Below, one piece after another: positions 52,291-61,145 of a stretch of 64,000 bases of DNA. This DNA comes from an uncultured Lachnospiraceae bacterium. Its GTDB lineage: Bacteria > Bacillota > Clostridia > Lachnospirales > Lachnospiraceae. Positions within the stretch are counted from its first letter, which is position 1. Each line of letters begins with the position of its first letter. The translations under genes were made by a program, and so were the position numbers. Location of the stretch: contig CADAIL010000008.1 in assembly GCA_902788035.1 (NCBI GenBank), positions 30,530-94,529 of the forward strand, read 5' to 3'. Below the pieces are notes generated by a model, which was not told where the DNA came from, ran no database searches, and saw only the letters and a list, made by a program, of their open reading frames with translations.

Positions 52291-54486
52291 TCACTCCACT
52301 GCCTTAAGATGATACAGGAATGCTGTAAACTCGGGGATTTCACGCGGAATCGGGATTCCGGCATGCATGAGAGCCATGCCGGACGCGACAAGGTTGTTGC
52401 CGTCTCCCTCAATACGATATTTCTTCTTTGGATCGAGCCCCCTGCACTTGATATATTCCTGCGGACCATTCACTGTCAGGTTGACGGTGATGACAGTCAC
52501 AAGGGCTTCGCTCTTATCCCTTGCAAGGCACTCCCAGGCGACAAGATTGACCTGCTCGAATGGATTTGCAAGCCTGTAATAATCACCGTAGAAGTTGAGG
52601 TCATAGTACTTGTGATAGAGCTCGCTCATCTTCCTGCATGATTCGATCTGGTCTTTATCCAACTTCGTCGCGTCGAGCTCGTAGCCGAATGTGCCGCACA
52701 TGGCGATTGCCGCCTTCGTCTCGATCGGAACCATCGGGCTCGCTGCCGACACATGAGCGCCCATCGTGCTTACCGGATAAATGAAGGATGATCCGTAGTG
52801 CAGCTTCAGGTTGTCGAGCGGCTTTGTATTGTCAGAGCTCCAGTACTGTACAAAGTAGGTCAGCATAGCCGTATCAAAGCGGCCGCCTCCGCCTGCACAG
52901 CCTTCGAACATGATGTCCGGATGTGTCTTAATGATTCCGTCCATGATCCTGTAAAGACCGAGCACATAGCGGTGTGACACTTCCCCCTGTCTGTCGGACG
53001 GCAGCACATTGGACCAGAGGTCTGTGATCGCGCGGTTGATATCCCACTTCACATAATAGATATTTGCGCTGTCAAGAATCTTATTTATGCTTTCGATAAG
53101 GTAGTCCTGTACCTCGCGCCTTGAGACGTCGAGGGCAAGCTGATTACGGCTTCTGACAGCACGTCTGCCCGGAATCTCCATCGCCCAGTCCGGATGTGCT
53201 CTGTAGAGATCAGAATCCTCGCTGACCATCTCAGGCTCGAACCAGATACCGAATTTCAGACCGAGGTCGTTGATCTGCTGTACCAGCGCCGGGAGGCCGC
53301 ATTTGATCTTTTTCTCGTTGACGTGCCAATCGCCAAGACTTGAGTTGTCATCATCACGCTTTCCGAACCAGCCATCATCCATGACGATCATCTCTACGCC
53401 CATATTTTTCGCTGCCTTAGCAATCTCAACAATTTTTTTATCGTCGAAATCAAAGAAGGCAGCCTCCCATGTATTGATGAGCACCGGTCTTCTGACCTCC
53501 CTGACGAACTTGCTCCTGTTCAGGTTGTGGCGGATGAAATGATGATAATTGTTGCTCATTCTGGACAGACCTTTGTGAGTGTAGGTCATGAGTACTGCCG
53601 GAGTATCAAAATCTTCTCCCGGAGCGACAGCATAACTGAACAGTCTGTCATTGACACCCATGACAAGTCTGCACTGATCATACTGATCGAGCTCCACCTC
53701 AGCGATAAAGCTGCCGGAGTACATCAGGGCGAAACCGTAGCATGAGCCGTATAATTCATTTGCAGATCTGTCCACCAGCGCGATGAACGGATTCTGCTGG
53801 TGGGAGGAAATGCCGCGGCCGCTGCGTACCTTGTAGACATGGTGAGTCAGCGGCTGGCGTTCGACCTGCCTCTCCTGTCCGTATCTGCCCGGCAGGGAAA
53901 CGATGTCCAGATTCTTTCCGTTCATATAATCCATATTGATGGACATGATTCTTTTAAGGCGAATGGTCTCCGTGCCTCCATTATGGACCCGTGCTGCACG
54001 CATGATGATGTCCTTCTCCTCGAAGACTGAGTAGAGCAGGGTCACCTGGACTTTTGTGATGGCATCCTCGATGACAAGTTCGAGGGTGTCAACGGTGTCA
54101 TCTTCGGTTGCGTAGGCAGTGGGAAGCCCATTCAGTGTGAACGGTCCGCTGTACATTTTGTGAGATACATATCTTCCGTTAAAAGAAAAGCTGCCGTCGC
54201 CGTTCTGGACTTCTATAGAGTTAATTCTGAAGTCGCCCTGCTGCTGTGTTGTGAATTCCTGCGGCTGGGCATCCAGTGAGAAGGTGCGCTCCTTCAGGGA
54301 ATCGTAGGGATTTCCGGAGAATCCGCGGTCATAGCGGCGGATCAGATATATGAGGTCCTCATCCTCAATGGTCGTGCCGTAATACAAGTGCTTTACATAA
54401 TTCAAATTTCCGATTTTAAGCTGGTAAGTCGTCTTAGCTGTATGCAGTGAAAAAGTTCTCTTATTCTCATTAAATACAATTGCCAT
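52291..54486 (-). CDS. Alpha-galactosidase, GH36
   Basis: A 731-residue cytoplasmic enzyme (no signal peptide). It has the large N-terminal beta-sandwich, the catalytic barrel with MIVMDDGWFGKRDDD and nucleophile Asp in YYVKWDINRAITD, the acid/base Asp in YWSSDNTKPLD, and MFEGCAGGGGRFD. It releases terminal alpha-galactose from melibiose, raffinose-type sugars and possibly galactomannan fragments. GAGGTATGAATT precedes the ATG. No transporter or LacI regulator is adjacent, so the sugar uptake system lies elsewhere; the GH32 enzyme at 21909 would complement it in raffinose breakdown. Confidence 0.95.
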   Translation of the reverse strand: MAIVFNENKRTFSLHTAKTTYQLKIGNLNYVKHLYYGTTIEDEDLIYLIRRYDRGFSGNPYDSLKERTFSLDAQPQEFTTQQQGDFRINSIEVQNGDGSFSFNGRYVSHKMYSGPFTLNGLPTAYATEDDTVDTLELVIEDAITKVQVTLLYSVFEEKDIIMRAARVHNGGTETIRLKRIMSINMDYMNGKNLDIVSLPGRYGQERQVERQPLTHHVYKVRSGRGISSHQQNPFIALVDRSANELYGSCYGFALMYSGSFIAEVELDQYDQCRLVMGVNDRLFSYAVAPGEDFDTPAVLMTYTHKGLSRMSNNYHHFIRHNLNRSKFVREVRRPVLINTWEAAFFDFDDKKIVEIAKAAKNMGVEMIVMDDGWFGKRDDDNSSLGDWHVNEKKIKCGLPALVQQINDLGLKFGIWFEPEMVSEDSDLYRAHPDWAMEIPGRRAVRSRNQLALDVSRREVQDYLIESINKILDSANIYYVKWDINRAITDLWSNVLPSDRQGEVSHRYVLGLYRIMDGIIKTHPDIMFEGCAGGGGRFDTAMLTYFVQYWSSDNTKPLDNLKLHYGSSFIYPVSTMGAHVSAASPMVPIETKAAIAMCGTFGYELDATKLDKDQIESCRKMSELYHKYYDLNFYGDYYRLANPFEQVNLVAWECLARDKSEALVTVITVNLTVNGPQEYIKCRGLDPKKKYRIEGDGNNLVASGMALMHAGIPIPREIPEFTAFLYHLKAVE

Positions 54487-54791
54487 AATTCATACCTCAT
54501 CGAATATTTGGGGGTTATTTGCTTGTTGTCTCTATTTTATATTCTTTGTCCGCCGGACACCATATTGGAATGAGGTGCATTTATGGGATATTAAGTAATG
54601 TTGGCGGCAGTCACAGCGCGACATCGATAAGAGGGCTGCCGCAACTTCTATTGCGACAGCCCTCCCGACTCACATTTTATTTTGTTTTACATCATTTCTC
54701 AGGCTTGTATATGTGCGATATCGACTCACCCACCGCTTGTGTAAGCCGAGGTCTTCCCACAGAGTCACTCTTTTATTCCTGGTTCCCAGTC
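54487..54791. other. Gene-free region between alpha-galactosidase and a small membrane protein gene
   Basis: 305 bp. The only strong structure is GAGGGCTGCCGCAA-N6-TTGCGACAGCCCTC (54631-54664), a 14-bp hairpin whose arms match the outer arms of family 1 elements. The minus side lacks a T-run; the plus side is T-rich. The alpha-galactosidase promoter must also lie here. Confidence 0.5.
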
Positions 54792-55199
54792 TCAATACTT
54801 TCTGCTGAGAATCATATACATAAGCCAGTAAACAAATACGATAAGGGCTACAGAGAAGGAAAGCACCATCTGAATCGTCTCCTGCCCCCTGATCATTGCG
54901 ATGACTGCCCCTATCGCTTCGACAAGTACTGTTATGTAGCCTGCCCAGGACCAGCTCTTCATGCGCAGGAAGCTGTTGCGCTCATCGCTTGCTTCAGTGT
55001 CGATTTTCTCTTTGTATTCAGCGTCTTTTCTATATCTGAGGTTCCTGATGATCTGAAATACACCTACAACGGTAAGGCCGCCGCCCATGCCGCCGTACAG
55101 GGAAGATTGCAATACCTCTGTGATCGACAATATTATAAGAGTAATGCCAAGAATCGTCCAGAAAATACTGAGCGCCAGCCTTTTATTATCGTAATACAT
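54792..55199 (-). CDS. Small membrane protein paired with an XRE regulator
   Basis: 135 residues with four predicted transmembrane helices in two pairs (LALSIFWTILGITLIILSI, GGLTVVGVFQII, then WAGYITVLVEAIGAVIAMI and VLSFSVALIVFVYWLMYMIL). A charged loop with DTEASDERN lies between the pairs. The product is unassigned; such proteins commonly follow YozG-type regulators in Firmicutes. The start at 55199 (third codon of the ORF) fits the GAGGAGG site; ATG 55205 overlaps the regulator stop codon. Confidence 0.7.
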   Translation of the reverse strand: MYYDNKRLALSIFWTILGITLIILSITEVLQSSLYGGMGGGLTVVGVFQIIRNLRYRKDAEYKEKIDTEASDERNSFLRMKSWSWAGYITVLVEAIGAVIAMIRGQETIQMVLSFSVALIVFVYWLMYMILSRKY

Positions 55200-55201
55200 A
55201 A

Positions 55202-55402
55202 TCATTCCTCCTCGTCAAATATGAATACTTCTTCGATTGTCATCCCAAAATATCGCGAAATCTTGTAAGCTAACATGATTGAAGGGTTGTATCGCCCATT
55301 TTCAAGCGAGCTGATCGTCTGCCGTGAGACCCCCATCAGCTTTGCGAGTTCATCCTGCCTGATGCCCTTCGCATTTCTTATTTCTTCTATTCGGTTCTTC
55401 AT
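55202..55402 (-). CDS. Small XRE-family (YozG-like) regulator
   Basis: 66 residues, essentially one helix-turn-helix: RNAKGIRQDELAKLMGVSRQTISSLENGRYNPSIMLAYKISRYFGMTIEEVF. It overlaps the following membrane protein gene at ATGA, so both are translated together. Proteins of this size usually repress their own operon. Start ATG 55402; several TATA-like stretches lie upstream in an AT-rich leader. Confidence 0.88.
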   Translation of the reverse strand: MKNRIEEIRNAKGIRQDELAKLMGVSRQTISSLENGRYNPSIMLAYKISRYFGMTIEEVFIFDEEE

Positions 55403-56011
55403 TGCATCACCTTCTAACTATCTTCTTCACACATGTCTCTCATCGAATTATCATGTTTTTCTCTCATTCTCATCCTAAACTATATAGTTTTTCATCGCCG
55501 AAAATGTAAAGTTTACTTTACACCTATAAATTATCATATAAGTCAGTTCATGTCAAGCTAACTTTACATACTTTACAGATTTTTAATCCGCTGATTGCAT
55601 CAGTTCAGACAGCTTTACTGTTCGTTTCCCCGGCATTTTTGCGCGTAATGGCTCCCGACCAAATTACGCACATATCAGGCTTGTTTGACTTTTGGCGCGT
55701 AAATGGCTGACTGCCAGCCTTTGTGGTTAACATAATTTTACGCGCAATTAGAATTTGTGTCCCGTTCTGCGCGTAAACGTCAATCTGCAATCGTTTCAGC
55801 TGACATTATTTGCACGCCATTACAGCCTGTGTCTCACTCCGCACGTAAAGCTCCCTGATAATCTTCACGCATTTAGACAATAGTATTATAATAAAGGCAA
55901 TCAACGGCAGATCACGCCGCCCAGCAATCAGGATCTTCTTGCGACAATATTACCTCAATGACCAGGAACTGCCTCCAACAATGATCGCCCATAAGCAAAG
56001 GAGCTCGCACC
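55403..56011. other. 609-bp gene-free region with GCGCGTAA motif cluster
   Basis: AT-rich promoter sequence for the XRE gene (55403-55600) is followed by a block (55603-55860) containing GCGCGTAA at 55641, 55695, 55738 (reverse) and 55769. Near-copies are at 55664 (reverse) and 55841. Two 30-bp stretches ending CTGCGCGTAAACG and CCGCACGTAAAGC are imperfect direct repeats. The small ORF across it looks non-coding. The ogt promoter lies at the right end. Confidence 0.55.
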
Positions 56012-56524
56012 ATGGATTTCACACACCACTACTCATCCCCTCTCGGCGGAATCACAATGGCCTCCGACGGAGAATGCCTCACAGGACTCTGGTTCGACGG
56101 TCAAAAATACTTCGCGGACACTCTCCCTGCGCAGCACGAAGAAAAGGATCTTGACGTCTTTCGCAGAACAGATAAATGGCTTGATTTATATTTCAGCGGA
56201 ACGGATCCGGATTTCAGGCCTCCAATCCGCATGAATGGCACCGCGTTCAGGAAGGAAGTCTGGCAGATTCTTCTCACCATCCCGTTCGGGAAGACTATGA
56301 CCTACGGTGAAATTGCGAAAATACTTGCCGACCGGCGGGGCAACAATTCAATGTCTGCGCAGGCCGTCGGCGGCGCGGTCGCTCACAACCCGGTCTCGCT
56401 CATCATCCCCTGTCACCGAGTTATCGGAACAAACGGAGCCCTCACCGGCTACGCGGGAGGGCTCGACAAAAAGACCTGGCTTCTTGATATGGAGCGTAAA
56501 AACACTCTTGATAAAAAGCGTTAA
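56012..56524 (+). CDS. ogt: Methylated-DNA--protein-cysteine methyltransferase
   Basis: 170 residues. The DNA-binding domain has GTAFRKEVWQILLTIPFGKTMTYGEIA, and the active-site motif is LIIPCHRVIG with the acceptor Cys. It reverses O6-alkylguanine damage in a single-turnover reaction. AAAGGAGCTCGCACC precedes the ATG. It is a single gene, convergent with the histidine kinase of the DUF975 operon; only 47 bp separate the two stop codons. Confidence 0.95.
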   Translation: MDFTHHYSSPLGGITMASDGECLTGLWFDGQKYFADTLPAQHEEKDLDVFRRTDKWLDLYFSGTDPDFRPPIRMNGTAFRKEVWQILLTIPFGKTMTYGEIAKILADRRGNNSMSAQAVGGAVAHNPVSLIIPCHRVIGTNGALTGYAGGLDKKTWLLDMERKNTLDKKR

Positions 56525-56571
56525 TAATGCCTGCAGCGCTGATTGCTTCACAGATGTATTCCGGCACGGGC

Positions 56572-57627
56572 TCAACTCTCAGTAATCTTCACCACGAACG
56601 CCTTCGAATAGCCCTCGTAAGGCTGAGCCAGTCCGATAGACCACCCGTGCATATCGGCAATCATTTTGCAAATGGAAAGCCCAAGGCCGCTGCCTCTATC
56701 CCCGCTCCTCGATTTATCCCCCTTCACAAAGGGTTCGAAAAGCTTTGCGGCCTGACCTTCTATGGGAACGCCGCTGTCCGCCACAGCCAGGAGCTCAGCG
56801 CCGGCTATGCGCTTCACAGATACTGCTATTTTCGTTCCCGAAGGATTGTGGCGCATCGCGTTTACGAGAAGATTATTGATGAGACGGCCTGCCTGCGACC
56901 TGTCCAAACTCACAACGAAGGGAGTCTCCGGAATGTCAGCGATTAGCTCCATACCGGCCTCCTCCACATCCGTGTACAGAGAGGCTGCGATTTCAGCGAC
57001 AAGTTCGTTGACATCGCAGTCTTTTTTATTCAGCTTATAGTCTGTGCTTCCGAGCTTTACATAGTCAAAAAGAAGATTGATGAGCTCACTCATGCGCTCG
57101 GATTTTCTGCGAATGGCTTCCAGATACTCTTTCTGCTGGGCAGGTTCCTTCACCATACCGTCACTTAGAGCTCCCGCATATCCGGCGATCGTGGTAATCG
57201 GGGTCCGAAGGTCATGGGCAAAATCCGAGAACATCCGATTCCTCTTTGCGGCATAGGCATCCCTCTCCTTCTCGCGCTGCTCTTCCAGTTCATTCACACG
57301 CCGCGCAACGAGCCACGCGTAGACCATTACCCCTGCAGCGAGCGGAGCCAGTATAATCGCAAAGATAGCCAGAAGCAGCAGAAAAATCTGAGATCTGCCG
57401 AGAACACTCAGAACAGCTCCCTCTCCTCTGCCGAAAAACGCGATATATATGAGGCTAAAAATATCCTGAAGCCTCAGGCTGTTCGAAGCGGATTCCATCT
57501 GCGCTACATGAGCCGCAATCGGCAGAAGAATCCGCCTGACAGGGGTGAGAACAATTATCTCAATTACAGCAACAGCCCCCATGACCGCCAGCAGCCTGGT
57601 GATCAGGTACGATTTAAGATTGTCCAT
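56572..57627 (-). CDS. Sensor histidine kinase of the DUF975 operon
   Basis: 351 residues. TM1 (about 10-35), an extracytoplasmic loop of roughly 50 residues and TM2 (about 80-105) are followed by HisKA with SDFAHDLRTPITTIAGY and HATPase_c (NNLLVNAMRHNPSG, GDRGSGLGLSICKMI). A small sensing loop again suggests membrane or cell-wall stress sensing. GGGAGGATGTA precedes the ATG, 42 nt after the regulator. It is the last gene of a three-gene unit. Confidence 0.9.
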   Translation of the reverse strand: MDNLKSYLITRLLAVMGAVAVIEIIVLTPVRRILLPIAAHVAQMESASNSLRLQDIFSLIYIAFFGRGEGAVLSVLGRSQIFLLLLAIFAIILAPLAAGVMVYAWLVARRVNELEEQREKERDAYAAKRNRMFSDFAHDLRTPITTIAGYAGALSDGMVKEPAQQKEYLEAIRRKSERMSELINLLFDYVKLGSTDYKLNKKDCDVNELVAEIAASLYTDVEEAGMELIADIPETPFVVSLDRSQAGRLINNLLVNAMRHNPSGTKIAVSVKRIAGAELLAVADSGVPIEGQAAKLFEPFVKGDKSRSGDRGSGLGLSICKMIADMHGWSIGLAQPYEGYSKAFVVKITES

Positions 57628-57669
57628 TACATCCTCCCGTCCAAAGTCTCACCGGCAAAACGCAGCTGT

Positions 57670-58359
57670 CTACCGCTCAAGCCTGTATCCAAGCCCCCGG
57701 ATCGTGCGAATATAAGCCGAAGGATCCTCCGAGAGCTTAGCTCTCAGCTTGCTTATACACACCATGATATTGTTGTCGGCCACAGCGTATTCCTCGCCCC
57801 AGCCCCGCTCATATATCTGCTGGCGGGTAAACACTTTCCCGGGGTGTTCCATGAACATGGAGAGTATCTTGAATTCCACAGACGTAAGATCGATCCGGAC
57901 GCCATCCTTATAGAGACAGCACTCATCGAGGTCAAGCGCCAGGTCTCTGTGGGTCAGGACATCATGCTTCGCGTCCCTTTTCTTCTCCCCGTGAAGTTCA
58001 TGATACCGTCTCAGGTTGGAGCGCACACGGGCAACTGCCTCGAGCGGGTTGAACGGCTTCACAATATAATCATCCGCTCCGAGATCGAGTCCTAGGATCT
58101 TCTCCGGATCCGTGTCCTTGGCCGAGATGATAATCACCGGGATATTGCTCGTCTCCCTGACCTTGCGAAGGACATGAAACCCATCCATCTTCGGCATCAT
58201 GATGTCAAGCAGGCAGAGATGAAAATCTCCGCCTGCCAGTATTTTCACTGCTTCTTCGCCATCCGAAGCCTCTTCCACGGCATACCCGGCATTTTCCAGG
58301 TAGAGCCGGAGCAGGCTGCGGATTTCACTCTCGTCGTCTGCAATCAGGATTCTGTCCAT
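57670..58359 (-). CDS. OmpR-family response regulator of the DUF975 operon
   Basis: 229 residues. The receiver has ADDESEIRSLL, phospho-Asp in LCLLDIMMPKMDG and KPFNPLEAVARV. The winged-helix effector domain has SVEFKILSMFMEHPGKVFTR and MVCISKLRAKL. It resembles VanR-type regulators. Its start overlaps the end of the DUF975 gene by 16 nt. Three direct repeats of TAACCTTA upstream of the operon are a plausible binding site for it. Confidence 0.93.
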   Translation of the reverse strand: MDRILIADDESEIRSLLRLYLENAGYAVEEASDGEEAVKILAGGDFHLCLLDIMMPKMDGFHVLRKVRETSNIPVIIISAKDTDPEKILGLDLGADDYIVKPFNPLEAVARVRSNLRRYHELHGEKKRDAKHDVLTHRDLALDLDECCLYKDGVRIDLTSVEFKILSMFMEHPGKVFTRQQIYERGWGEEYAVADNNIMVCISKLRAKLSEDPSAYIRTIRGLGYRLER

Positions 58360-59222
58360 ACTACAACGTCTCCTTCATTTCGTCCGTATCTTAAAAATTC
58401 ATACAGAGCTGCATTTGTCATATTCTTATACGGGAACACGTAGAAAATGCCGACAAGCCCGATAGTAATCAGCGACAGCAGGTGCCAGCCTATGAAGGAC
58501 AGGTCAAGCACAAATGCTCTCCACTTGTTTCCCCTCATCATATCCCTGCTCATTGCGAAAACTTCCTTCGTACACATCTCGGGATTCTCAGCGAGAATAT
58601 AATTTACCATCCTGTACTCATATGACTTGATGATGCCCGGAATGATAAGGAGGAGACCCCAAAGGACGATATACAGGTCCCTCAGGAACACTGTCTTTAC
58701 CACATTCAGGTAACCATGGTCATAGCAATAGGCGAGTTCTCTGATCTCTGCCTTATCATTGAGGTTCCTCACGAAAAATCTGGCTGTGCCGGCTTCCAGC
58801 GGATTGAACAGAAAGGCGTGGATAGCGGCTATCACAATAAACAGTACGATGAAGAGAAGGATACCTCCGACCACAAGTGCAAGTATTCCTATTCCTCCAA
58901 TCGTATTCCTAAGCTCGATCAGAAAATCCGAGAATCCCACGGGAATAGAATCGGGGTCGTCGGAACTTATCAGATCACTCGGGTTTAAGACTATCTCGGG
59001 AAGCTCTATGATGTCCTGATCCTGACCTACAGTTTCGCTCTGCTCTGCCTGAGTCGTTACTGCGTTTGCATCGCTCTCATTACTGCCGCCTCTTCCTCCG
59101 AATCCGAAATTCACGGCGCCGCGCACCATGAACACGAGAAGCAGGCTGACTAATACTGCCTTCCAGTAATTTCTTTTAAATGAGAGTTTGCCTTTTTCTT
59201 TAAGCTCTTTTCTTGTCCACAT
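58344..59222 (-). CDS. DUF975 family membrane protein
   Basis: 292 residues. The N-terminus has the DUF975 hallmark (TRKELKEKGKLSFKRNYWKAVLVSLL). An extracytoplasmic acidic stretch follows (about 50-100), then helices with FNPLEAGTARFFVRN, IIPGIIKSYEYRMVNYILAENPEM and MRGNKWRAFVLDLSFIGWHLLSLITIGL. The family is common in Firmicutes and of unknown function, perhaps membrane remodelling or peptide resistance. AAAGGAGGCGTAAGTT precedes the ATG. It is first in an operon with a two-component system, which may respond to the same stress. Confidence 0.85.
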   Translation of the reverse strand: MWTRKELKEKGKLSFKRNYWKAVLVSLLLVFMVRGAVNFGFGGRGGSNESDANAVTTQAEQSETVGQDQDIIELPEIVLNPSDLISSDDPDSIPVGFSDFLIELRNTIGGIGILALVVGGILLFIVLFIVIAAIHAFLFNPLEAGTARFFVRNLNDKAEIRELAYCYDHGYLNVVKTVFLRDLYIVLWGLLLIIPGIIKSYEYRMVNYILAENPEMCTKEVFAMSRDMMRGNKWRAFVLDLSFIGWHLLSLITIGLVGIFYVFPYKNMTNAALYEFLRYGRNEGDVVVWTES

Positions 59223-59310
59223 AACTTACGCCTCCTTTATATGAATCAGCTGCGTTGCTTTTCCTTTGTTGGCACAAGAATATCATCTCTATCTTTCAGG
59301 CAAACATGCT

Positions 59311-59339
59311 TAACCTTAACGTAACCTTAATTAACCTTA
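59311..59339. promoter_or_regulatory. Three direct repeats of TAACCTTA, likely response-regulator box
   Basis: TAACCTTA occurs at 59311, 59322 and 59332, spaced 11 and 10 bp, about one helical turn. OmpR-family regulators bind such direct repeats. The array ends just before a minus-strand TTTGCC-N16-TATTCT promoter for the DUF975 operon. Confidence 0.6.
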
Positions 59340-59378
59340 TCGGAAGTTCCGCAAGGAACTCCCGATAAAGGGCGATGA
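59337..59378. repeat. Small hairpin repeat shared with the proA-ade gap
   Basis: TTATCGG-A-AGTTCC-GCAA-GGAACT-C-CCGATAA is a near-perfect hairpin. Its right arm plus the following sequence (GGAACTCCCGATAAAGGGC, then GATGA) recurs at 9992-10014 with one substitution and one insertion. Confidence 0.55.
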
Positions 59379-59446
59379 CAGGAACCTTCCTCCCGCTTAA
59401 GGTCATGTCTCACTCACAGAACATGAACCAATGATTCAGGGCGGCT

Positions 59447-59869
59447 TCATTTGCCGGGATTTCGAATAATCTCGGCAATAGAAAGAAAGCCTTCCGTCTT
59501 CATAAGCGCGAGCCCCTGTGTCTCATCGCCAAGGACCACCAGCTGGTCACCGGCTTTGAGATTGAATATCTTTCTTGCCTTTGCCGGTATGACGATCTGC
59601 CCTTTTTCGCCGATTGTCACCACGCCAAACAGATGCTTCCCTTTCGGCGGGACGCTGACATTCAGATTTTTGTCCGGCTCAAAATTGGCAAGATCATCCA
59701 GAGACACGCCAAACGTCTCTGCCAGAAGCCTGCTTTTTTCAAGGTCGGGCATCGTCTCACCGGATTCCCACTTGGCAACCGCCTGTCTCGAGACACCGAC
59801 CTTCTCCGCGACATCTTCCTGGGTCAGGTTGTGAAGCTTCCGAAGCTGCAGCATATTATCCTTGAACAT
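59447..59869 (-). CDS. XRE regulator with AbrB/SpoVT C-terminal domain
   Basis: 140 residues. The helix-turn-helix (about 5-60, LTQEDVAEKVGVSRQAVAKWESGETMP) is joined to an AbrB-type swapped-hairpin domain (about 80-125, VVTIGEKGQIVIPAKARKIFNLKAGDQLVVLGD). Both halves can bind DNA, so the protein could bridge sites. The architecture is common in Lachnospiraceae. Its start overlaps the end of the acyltransferase gene by 14 nt, so it is the distal gene of a two-gene unit. Confidence 0.88.
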   Translation of the reverse strand: MFKDNMLQLRKLHNLTQEDVAEKVGVSRQAVAKWESGETMPDLEKSRLLAETFGVSLDDLANFEPDKNLNVSVPPKGKHLFGVVTIGEKGQIVIPAKARKIFNLKAGDQLVVLGDETQGLALMKTEGFLSIAEIIRNPGK

Positions 59870-60944
59870 TTTTCTTCTCCTTCCCGATACCCAGCACTGC
59901 CCAGCGGAAGAACGGGATCCTTGAAATCACGGCATACAGCAGATAGCCCGCAAGGAATCCGCAGATCAGGGTCAGCAGGTATGCTGCCGGCGCCGGCATG
60001 ATTCTCTTCTTTGCCACGTAAAGTGCAAATATCGATATCCCCAGATAATGGAACACATACAGGCCGAAGCTCTGCCGTCCCATCCATTTGGTAAAGCGGT
60101 TCTCAAAGTCCCCGTACTTTGCCATTCCTCCCAGAACCGCCATACACATGAACCAGCAGTAGGATGTGAAAAGCGGTGTGCGGTTGACAGGTGCGATTGC
60201 GTAATTCTCCTCGAAATATACGATGCAGAATGCGATTCCAAGGATACATGCTATAAATAAAAGTGGAAGGAACCATTTTTTAAGAAGCTCGATCACCTCA
60301 TCATGAGAGAACACGTAGTATCCGAGGAAAAACATGAACGCGTAGAGTCCGAAACGATAAACCGCAATGATCGGTGTGTTCAGGATCTGTGCAAATGCCC
60401 AGCATACCGCTGTCATAGCCACAAGCACCGGCATGTTGGTCTTTCCGCCTGCCTTCCACAGCCTTTCTTTCTCAATCCTGCGAACAGGGATCAGGATCAT
60501 TGAGAGCAGCCACAGGACCTGAATATACCAGAGGGCTCCGGTTCCGGAGAGCATCATAATGCCGAAAAGTGCTGCTTTGGGGACATGGCCCATCGTATCG
60601 AACGCGCCGCCGATCGCCATATTCACATAGCCCTGAATGAACTGAAAGGCAGCCAGACCAATCGTGGAGGGCACCAGATACCGTCTTGTACGGCTGCGAA
60701 TGAACTCCTTCTCGCTGCGAGTATTCAAGCTGTACCTTGCGCACATGCCCGAAACTATGAAGAGGATCGACATGAACCACGGGTAAACTGCATACATGTA
60801 GAGATCGACATACTGCGGATCTGCATCTGTAATCCGGCCGACCACACCTGGGATCCCCTCCGCGTTGTACATATAGACCACGTGATAAATAACAACAAGT
60901 ACGACCGTTATCCATCGAATATTATCTAAGTAGGATTTTCTCAT
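59856..60944 (-). CDS. Acyltransferase family 3 membrane protein
   Basis: About 362 residues with ten transmembrane segments. The start RKSYLDNIRWITVVLVVIYHVVYMYN contains the conserved Arg and His of the acyltransferase_3/OpgC family, and SILFIVSGMCARYSL and FLGYYVFSHDEV follow. The family O-acylates polysaccharides, glycans or small molecules at the membrane. ATG 60944 with AAAGGTGG is chosen over the upstream ATG. It is cotranscribed with the XRE-AbrB regulator. Confidence 0.85.
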   Translation of the reverse strand: MRKSYLDNIRWITVVLVVIYHVVYMYNAEGIPGVVGRITDADPQYVDLYMYAVYPWFMSILFIVSGMCARYSLNTRSEKEFIRSRTRRYLVPSTIGLAAFQFIQGYVNMAIGGAFDTMGHVPKAALFGIMMLSGTGALWYIQVLWLLSMILIPVRRIEKERLWKAGGKTNMPVLVAMTAVCWAFAQILNTPIIAVYRFGLYAFMFFLGYYVFSHDEVIELLKKWFLPLLFIACILGIAFCIVYFEENYAIAPVNRTPLFTSYCWFMCMAVLGGMAKYGDFENRFTKWMGRQSFGLYVFHYLGISIFALYVAKKRIMPAPAAYLLTLICGFLAGYLLYAVISRIPFFRWAVLGIGKEKKNVQG

Positions 60945-61060
60945 ACATATACCACCTTTGCAATTATTCTTAACATAATTATATCGTGGTATATAGGAGC
61001 TTTCCACCAACCAAACTTGTCATATAATACCTACTTTTGTTAAGAACCGTTGCATCCGGG

Positions 61061-61145
61061 TCAATGTCCACCGTGGCTGTTTGTGAACTTCAGCACGATA
61101 TCACAGGTGTCCAACACGGCTGCTTATGAACTTCAGCACAATGTC
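61061..61145 (-). repeat. Tandem duplication of the 3' end of the alpha/beta hydrolase gene
   Basis: The last 14 codons of the hydrolase (DIVLKFISSRVGHL, stop at 61101) are repeated immediately after the stop codon as DIVLKFTNSHGGH (61102-61061), shifted by one reading frame and with its own TGA. Confidence 0.85.

Noticed and set aside
55605..55790. 61-codon minus-strand ORF in the GCGCGTAA block
   Set aside because: No ribosome binding site and it simply translates the repeated DNA motif.
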